Part shown: positions 8,763 to 13,270 of the stretch, one piece after another
How the letters are laid out: each line of letters starts with the position of its first letter
How positions within the stretch are numbered: position 1 is the stretch's first letter
Origin: JBGTIS01 sp041745535
Lineage (GTDB): Bacteria > Bacteroidota > Bacteroidia > Cytophagales > Cyclobacteriaceae
DNA: 13,270 nucleotides
Assembly: GCA_041745535.1 (NCBI GenBank)
Contig: JBGTIS010000297.1
Location: forward strand, 1 to 13,270
Direction: 5' to 3'
Position numbers and translations under genes: made by a program
Notes under the pieces: generated by a model
What the model was told of the DNA's origin: nothing
The model's database searches: none
Seen by the model: only the letters and a program-made list of their open reading frames with translations

Positions 8763-9803
8763 TTATTTATAGATAAATACCTGATTATCAGTAATTTTAT
8801 ATGTAAAACCCGACGAATAAGCGATCCCATTCATAACGTTTTCTAAGTTTTCATTTACAAACTCTCCCGTATACACATTCTCCATTTTAAAACCTTTATC
8901 CACAATAAAGTCTACCCCATACCACATAGACAATTGGTCCTGAATTTCCTTAAATGAAGCACGCTTAAAAGAAATGATGCCATCTTTCCAGCCAGTAACC
9001 TGTTTGAGATCGAATGAAGCTTTGTTAATGTTATTGTCAAGGTCAATTAATCCCATTTCATTCGGACTTAATATTTCGGTATCGCCCCTGGTATTGCTCA
9101 CCTTAACCCTGCCACTCACCACTGCCGTGTATGGGGTTTCGCCATTATCATAAGCTTTTATGTTGAATGAGGTACCTAAAACCTCAGTCGTCATGCGTTC
9201 GGTCTGAATGATAAAAGGCCTGTGTTCATCCCGTACTACTTCAAAAAAGGCCTCACCTTTAATTGATACTACTCTTTGGGAGTCAGCAAAAACTTCAGGA
9301 TACTTTAATTCGCTGGCTGAGTTTAGCATCACCTGGCTGCCATCTGGTAACGTGATTTTAGATTTTCTGCCTTTTGGGTTTTCTGCTGTTTTCCATTGTA
9401 TGGCTACCGGAGCCGGTTCAACCTGATCCTGAGAAACCAGGCTGCTGACAATATAAGTAGATATAAAACAGATAATTAAAATAGCAGCTACCTTCAACCA
9501 GTGATTGATACCGGAAAAATCTTTTCTTTTATCTTTATGTGGCATGGACTGGAGCAGGGGCTTTTCCTCTGCTATGATTTTATCGAATAAATCTTCCAAC
9601 TCATATGGAGCAAGTTGTTCGGTTTTAAAATTCATTCCTTTAATAAACTCCCGGGCCTTTTTAACCTCAGTGATGGCTTTCGGGTGTTCGTCCATCCACT
9701 TCTCCCAAAAATAATTGCTTTCGTTATCAGGACTTATTACCCAATCGCGAAAATCTGTATTGGTAATTAAAGATGAGAATATGCTAGATTCGTTATTTTT
9801 CAA
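8763..9803 (-). CDS. FecR-family anti-sigma factor (DUF4974 C-terminus), TTG start
   Basis: FecR proteins sit in the inner membrane, hold an ECF sigma factor in the cytoplasm and receive a signal from the STN domain of a SusC-type receptor. The visible order is a cytoplasmic anti-sigma region (about 1-95, with FRDWVISPDNESNYFWEKW), one membrane segment (about 102-124, LKVAAILIICFISTYIV), the FecR domain (about 148-245; TLPDGSQVMLNSASELKYP, GEAFFEV, EVLGTSFNIKAY) and a DUF4974-type tail (about 275-346; ISFKRASFKEIQDQLSMWYGV to QVFIYK). At 346 residues it has normal length and no lesion. The only usable start in frame is TTG at 9801-9803: a TAA lies six codons further up, and the first ATG (codon 57) would remove most of the anti-sigma region. 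Its stop is 164 bases before susC. No sigma-factor gene lies upstream within the window, which is unusual. Family call firm. Confidence 0.9.
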   Translation of the reverse strand: MKNNESSIFSSLITNTDFRDWVISPDNESNYFWEKWMDEHPKAITEVKKAREFIKGMNFKTEQLAPYELEDLFDKIIAEEKPLLQSMPHKDKRKDFSGINHWLKVAAILIICFISTYIVSSLVSQDQVEPAPVAIQWKTAENPKGRKSKITLPDGSQVMLNSASELKYPEVFADSQRVVSIKGEAFFEVVRDEHRPFIIQTERMTTEVLGTSFNIKAYDNGETPYTAVVSGRVKVSNTRGDTEILSPNEMGLIDLDNNINKASFDLKQVTGWKDGIISFKRASFKEIQDQLSMWYGVDFIVDKGFKMENVYTGEFVNENLENVMNGIAYSSGFTYKITDNQVFIYK

Positions 9804-9930
9804 TGTTTTTTGGATTTCTATTTAAATAAGGGTAAAAGTTAAAATATGATACCGTATTTTTTAGTTTTTTTTATTATTTATTCATTTACCAAGGAACAGG
9901 CATCAAAAAATACAGCTATTCATAGGTGCT

Positions 9931-9950
9931 GCAACCCCTGAGAGGGTTGC
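9931..9950. other. Hairpin GCAACCC-N6-GGGTTGC
   Basis: A perfect seven-pair stem (9931-9937 with 9944-9950) has a CTGAGA loop and no adjoining T run on the plus strand. It sits about 130 bases upstream of fecR and 295 upstream of the YdcZ-type gene. Its form recalls short REP-type palindromes, but a single copy in the window cannot establish that. It could also be a leader structure of one of the divergent transcripts. Confidence 0.35.
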
Positions 9951-10040
9951 TAAAATAAATCAAATCTCGCTTCCACTAGCAACTACCCTACCTGTGCTTT
10001 AAATCAAAGGGTATACCCATTGAGAAAACAATAAGAAAAT

Positions 10041-10050
10041 TGCCGCGGCA
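10041..10050. promoter_or_regulatory. Perfect palindrome TGCCGCGGCA, possible operator
   Basis: A 10-base self-complementary GC-rich site stands in AT-rich intergenic DNA about 195 bases upstream of the YdcZ-type start. It has the size and symmetry of a dimeric regulator half-site core, but no regulator gene is in the window and there is only one copy. A chance palindrome is possible. Confidence 0.2.
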
Positions 10051-10244
10051 CAGTAATTCATTCCAGTGATTTCTAGTCTTCCCACACAAAAAAAATAAAA
10101 TTTTTTAAAATAATCCGGTATCATTCTCAGCATTCTTTCCTTATACAGGTAGAAATGAATAGAAGAAGGTTCTGGCTAACCACCAAAATTAAGAACTCAG
10201 AAGAATGAATAGATGGATTTTGTAAAACTACTAATATAAATAAT

Positions 10245-10688
10245 ATGAAAATTTATCTCTTCACTGTAATGTTACTGATTGGGGTTGTGTTAACGCTCCA
10301 TCTGACCATGAACGCGCAAGTAGGCGCTATCTTGAAAAACCCAAAAATGGGGAACGCGATTTTCTGGACTATTGGCGGTATTACCGCCATTATTATCGGG
10401 CTTACCTCCTGGGACTCAGAAGTATTTACACGTTTAAAAGACGTGCCTGTCTGGTTACTGACGGCTGGTGTAATGGGAGCCGCTCTGGTTTTTGGAATTG
10501 CCTGGACCATCCCGCAAATCGGGGCGGGTACAGCCTTTGTGCTGATGATTGCCGGGCAGGTTGTTGCCGGATTGATCTTTTCACATTACGGCGTACTCGG
10601 ATCTCCGGTCGAGCCTATTTCTCTGGTAAAAATTGCCGGAGCATTGCTGCTGATTGGTGGGGTAAGCATTGTCACTTTTGCCAGGTAA
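10245..10688 (+). CDS. Small DMT-superfamily membrane protein, YdcZ/DUF606 type
   Basis: This 147-residue inner-membrane protein has five hydrophobic stretches (about 3-22, 37-55, 68-88, 92-113, 126-145). It matches the YdcZ/DUF606 group of the drug/metabolite transporter superfamily: an early N.Q motif (MNAQVGAIL), the IPQIGAGTAF segment, and GQVVAGLIFSHYG followed by a Pro-containing loop and a final helix, close to the family's GQ...DH(F/Y)G pattern. The family is poorly characterised, and no substrate can be assigned from sequence. The ATG at 10245 follows an AT-rich leader without a clear Shine-Dalgarno sequence, common in Bacteroidota. It is the first gene of the plus-strand cluster; the next gene starts 19 bases after its stop, which strongly suggests co-transcription. 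Length is typical and no lesions are seen. Confidence 0.8.
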   Translation: MKIYLFTVMLLIGVVLTLHLTMNAQVGAILKNPKMGNAIFWTIGGITAIIIGLTSWDSEVFTRLKDVPVWLLTAGVMGAALVFGIAWTIPQIGAGTAFVLMIAGQVVAGLIFSHYGVLGSPVEPISLVKIAGALLLIGGVSIVTFAR

Positions 10689-10707
10689 AGCAATAAATAT
10701 CCTAACC

Positions 10708-11646
10708 ATGAAAAATACACATTTATTATCCAGAAGAGATTTTGTAAAAATCGCAGGCATGGGCAGCATGGCTTCCCTGGCACTTCCCAATCTGGCTATC
10801 AGTGCCGCTGCAAAAAAATTCGACATCGGGTCTACTTTCATTCTCTGGGGATACGGAGCCGACAATCTGGAACCGGCACTTCAGGATATGGCTAAGTTGG
10901 GTTATCATTCCTTTGAAACTTTCGGCCATGTGATTCAGGAATGGGAAGACAATCGCGGCGGGTTCTCAGAGGTGGTTGAAAAGCATGGTATTCCTATTGT
11001 TTCTGCTTTTTGTATGACGGATATCCTGGACCCATCCAAAACGAAAAGAAAAGAAGAAGTGAAAAAACTGGTGCATTGGGCACAACTCCTGAAGCAGAAT
11101 GGCGGAAAAGTGGTAGAGTATTGTCCTTCGGGCATTAAAAGAGAAGGGTTCGATTACAAAGAACACAAGCAGAATATGATTGAGTTAATGAATGAGTATG
11201 CCAAGGCAGTTACCGACCAGGGACTTGTTTGTGCATTGCACCCTCATACCGGTACGCCCATTGAAACGGAGGAAGAGGTATACTTTGTAATGGAAAACCT
11301 GGATACCACCTATATGAAATTCGGCCCCGATGTAGGGCAGTTGGAAAAAGGGGGCGCCGATCCTGTTAAAATCACCAGAGATTTTATGCCATTGATTGAA
11401 CATGTCCACCTGAAAGATTTTGAGGGTGGCGACAATGGCTACCTGGGTTATGCGCCATTGGGAGAAGGGAAAGTAAAACTAAAAAAAATCCTGAATATGC
11501 TGGAAGCGAGAAGAGATAAAATGGCAGGCATGATCATGTTTGAGCTGGATTACGATAAAAACATAAAAACGCCTATTACAGAATATGAGGCGGCAAAAAT
11601 TTCTCGCGATTATTTAATGGAACTGGGTTACAAATTCAATGGATAA
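10708..11646 (+). CDS. Tat-exported sugar isomerase/epimerase-like TIM-barrel protein (IolE-like)
   Basis: This protein of 312 residues starts at the ATG at 10708; a TTG 13 codons upstream overlaps the previous gene and would bury the signal sequence. Residues 1-35 are a twin-arginine signal: SRRDFVK (8-14), a short hydrophobic stretch (GMGSMASLALPNLA) and Ala-rich cleavage region, indicating folded export with its metal bound. The rest is a xylose-isomerase-like (AP endonuclease 2 superfamily) barrel with probable metal or catalytic residues in VVEYCPSG (E137), LHPHTGTPIETEEE (H178/H180), GPDVGQLEKGG (D208), HVHLKD (H232/H234) and MFELD (E279). The TGTPIETEEE...PDVGQL...HVHLKD order resembles inosose dehydratase (IolE), but an exported location is odd for that enzyme. 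Keto-sugar epimerase, isomerase or lyase roles are equally possible. It lies 19 bases after the YdcZ-type gene. Fold call firm, reaction uncertain. Confidence 0.83.
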   Translation: MKNTHLLSRRDFVKIAGMGSMASLALPNLAISAAAKKFDIGSTFILWGYGADNLEPALQDMAKLGYHSFETFGHVIQEWEDNRGGFSEVVEKHGIPIVSAFCMTDILDPSKTKRKEEVKKLVHWAQLLKQNGGKVVEYCPSGIKREGFDYKEHKQNMIELMNEYAKAVTDQGLVCALHPHTGTPIETEEEVYFVMENLDTTYMKFGPDVGQLEKGGADPVKITRDFMPLIEHVHLKDFEGGDNGYLGYAPLGEGKVKLKKILNMLEARRDKMAGMIMFELDYDKNIKTPITEYEAAKISRDYLMELGYKFNG

Positions 11647-11742
11647 CCCATAACCAGCAAACCTCAGCATACAGGCTGGGAGAAGACCTTTTTCATAGTG
11701 AAAGCTACTGCTACTCTATTTCAAATAGTATCAGGATAATGC

Positions 11743-11764
11743 CAGGGCGAAGTCATTGCCCCTG
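11743..11764 (+). other. Weak hairpin in the 199-base gap before mmsA
   Basis: CAGGGC (11743-11748) and GCCCCTG (11758-11764) can pair with one bulge around a nine-base loop, without a following T run. Nearby is the 13-base palindrome CTATTT-C-AAATAG (11716-11728). These may be a leader structure or operator for mmsA, or chance. No gene is seen in 11647-11845. Confidence 0.2.
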
Positions 11765-11845
11765 CTTGCGATACCTATGGCTAATGGATGCCTTCACAGG
11801 AAATGTGGGGGTACATGAAAAACCAATTGACAACTAACTAATTAT

Positions 11846-13270
11846 ATGGAAATTCTAAACAATTATATTGGCGGCAACTGGGTTAAAAGCAGGGAAACCA
11901 ATGGGGCAGATGTAATCAATCCGGCCTCGCAGGAAGTACTGGGAAAAGTGCCATTTGGTCCACATACCGCTACCGATGTGGCCCTTGCCGTAGAAGAAGC
12001 ATCAAAAGCCTTTCAGTCGTGGAGCAAGGTGCCGGTAATGAAGCGGGTGCAACCTTTATATAAGTTAAAGCAGTTACTGGAAGCACATGCTGAAGATATT
12101 GCCAGAACCATTACCATGGAATGTGGTAAAACTCTGGCAGAGTCGAGGGGAGAGCTGCAACGTGCTATCGAAAATGTGGAAGTTGCCTGTGGTACGCCGT
12201 CTCTGATGCAAAGCGAGTTTTCTGAGAATATTGCCACCGGCATAGACGAATTCATGATCCGGCAGCCCCTGGGCGTATGCGCCTGTATCGCTCCTTTTAA
12301 TTTTCCGGGCATGATTCCTTTCTGGTTTCTGCCTTATGCCATTGCGTGCGGGAATACCTTTATCCTCAAACCTTCTGAAAAAGTGCCTTTAACCATGGTA
12401 AAGGTTTTTCAGCTCATCGCGCAGCTGGACCTGCCGAAAGGCGTAATTAACATGGTTCATGGTGGAAAAGAAACCGTGGATGCGCTTTTAGATCATCCTG
12501 AAGTGAAAGCCATAAGTTTTGTAGGCTCAACCCAGGTCGCTAAGTATATCTATTCCAGAGGGGCTGCCAACGGCAAAAGGATTCAGGCGCAGGGAGGCGC
12601 AAAAAACCCGGTGGTGATATTACCCGACGCTGATATTGAAATGTCAACCCAGATTATTACGGATAGTGTTTTTGGCTGTGCCGGCCAACGCTGTCTGGCA
12701 GCTTCCAATATCATAACTGTAGGAGATAATGGACACATAAAAGAGGCACTTTATGAGTCTGCCAGGGCCAGAACCACAGGTTACGGGTTAGACGAAAAAG
12801 TAGAAATGGGACCTGTAATTACGGGGGCAAGCCGCTCAAGAGTAGAACACCTGATAGAAAAAGGCATCAGCGAAGGCGCTAAAGTTTTGCTGGATGGCAG
12901 AAATGCTAAAATTGAAGGATTTGAAAAGGGAAATTTTTTAAAGCCTACTATCCTTGAAGGACTCCCGCTAAATGGGGAAATCATCAGAACAGAGATTTTC
13001 GGACCAGTGATGAGCCTGATCGCCCTGAATACGGTGGATGAAGCTCTTGATTTTATCAATAGCGGTCATTATGGCAACATGGCCTGCCTGTTTACCAGCA
13101 GCGGTGCCAATGCCCGTAAATTCCGGCAGCAGGCCAATGCCGGTAATATCGGTATTAATATCGGTGTGGCTGCCCCGATGGCACAATTTCCCTTCAGTGG
13201 ATGGAAAGAGAGTTTCTTCGGCGACCTGCACGGACAGGGACGGCATGCCATTGAATTTTTTACTCAAACT
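11846..13270 (+). CDS. mmsA: CoA-acylating methylmalonate/malonate-semialdehyde dehydrogenase (MmsA/IolA family), 3' end cut by window edge
   Basis: The enzyme oxidises methylmalonate semialdehyde (valine breakdown) or malonate semialdehyde (inositol breakdown), with loss of CO2, to propionyl- or acetyl-CoA using NAD and CoA, in the cytoplasm. From the ATG at 11846, 475 codons are open to the window end, probably only some ten short of full length. Family marks: NYIGGNWV near the start, the APFNFPGMIPFWFLPYAIACGNTFILKPSE cofactor region (149-178), FVGST (225-229) and catalytic Cys283 in GCAGQRCLAAS. GKRIQAQGGAKNPVVILPDADI stands where other aldehyde dehydrogenases carry the general-base Glu (LELGG); its absence is diagnostic of the CoA-acylating group. 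EIFGPV and FPFSGWKESFFGDLHGQG follow near the end. The gap to the previous gene is 199 bases, so it may have its own promoter. The IolE-like neighbour mildly favours an inositol/keto-sugar role over valine. Confidence 0.92.
   Translation, partial: MEILNNYIGGNWVKSRETNGADVINPASQEVLGKVPFGPHTATDVALAVEEASKAFQSWSKVPVMKRVQPLYKLKQLLEAHAEDIARTITMECGKTLAESRGELQRAIENVEVACGTPSLMQSEFSENIATGIDEFMIRQPLGVCACIAPFNFPGMIPFWFLPYAIACGNTFILKPSEKVPLTMVKVFQLIAQLDLPKGVINMVHGGKETVDALLDHPEVKAISFVGSTQVAKYIYSRGAANGKRIQAQGGAKNPVVILPDADIEMSTQIITDSVFGCAGQRCLAASNIITVGDNGHIKEALYESARARTTGYGLDEKVEMGPVITGASRSRVEHLIEKGISEGAKVLLDGRNAKIEGFEKGNFLKPTILEGLPLNGEIIRTEIFGPVMSLIALNTVDEALDFINSGHYGNMACLFTSSGANARKFRQQANAGNIGINIGVAAPMAQFPFSGWKESFFGDLHGQGRHAIEFFTQT

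Larger units (their letters stand above)
9804..10244. other. 441-base divergent intergenic region between fecR and the YdcZ-type gene
   Basis: No gene is seen; in particular, nothing resembling an ECF sigma factor. It must hold the divergent promoters. It contains very AT-rich tracts (about 9855-9890 and 10088-10113), a hairpin at 9931-9950, a perfect 10-base palindrome TGCCGCGGCA (10041-10050), and inverted 9-mers ATGATACCG (9846-9854) and CGGTATCAT (10116-10124). No TAnnTTTG box could be placed with confidence for either gene. Confidence 0.6.

Noticed and set aside
10669..11646. Longer version of the TIM-barrel protein from TTG at 10669
   Set aside because: It would overlap the preceding gene and bury the twin-arginine signal; the ATG at 10708 gives a normal Tat signal start.

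Overview
The window looks like Bacteroidota DNA, probably Cytophagales-like (inference). The reasons are a SusC/SusD pair, a FecR anti-sigma factor with a C-terminal DUF4974-type region, TAnnTTTG-type promoter elements, lipoprotein signals on surface proteins, a moderate-to-low GC content and few Shine-Dalgarno sequences. No rRNA, tRNA, CRISPR array or insertion sequence was seen.

Left part (1-9803), all genes on the minus strand, in transcription order: a FecR-type anti-sigma factor (TTG start at 9803), a SusC-type TonB-dependent transporter, its SusD lipoprotein, a secreted PQQ-dependent dehydrogenase with a built-in cytochrome c domain, and a secreted DUF1080 (3-keto-disaccharide hydrolase / GH16-like) protein that runs off the window at base 1. 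This reads as an uptake-and-oxidation locus for a glycoside or sugar derivative. Three consecutive genes are broken. SusC has a +1 shift in an A/T run at 8044-8049. SusD has a -1 shift at 4107-4111. The PQQ dehydrogenase has an in-frame TAG at 2389-2391 (expected Trp) and an 11-base A run at 3112-3122 that separates its only good start from its frame. Either the locus is decaying or the assembly is faulty here; the sequence alone cannot settle which.

Right part (10245-13270), plus strand, all intact: a small YdcZ/DUF606 membrane transporter, a Tat-exported xylose-isomerase-like TIM-barrel protein resembling the IolE family, and a CoA-acylating methylmalonate/malonate-semialdehyde dehydrogenase (MmsA/IolA) that runs off the right edge. 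The last two hint at inositol-like or keto-sugar catabolism. Together with DUF1080 and the PQQ dehydrogenase, the theme is oxidised (keto) sugars or cyclitols.

Non-coding points of interest: (a) a likely small antisense RNA on the plus strand between fecR and susC, with TAnnTTTG boxes at 8598 and 8612 and a strong terminator at 8689-8713. This is the arrangement of the cis-antisense RNAs known from Bacteroides polysaccharide utilisation loci. (b) A GC-rich, nested inverted-repeat element at about 3410-3535. (c) A 441-base divergent intergenic region with a hairpin, a perfect palindrome and a pair of inverted 9-mers.
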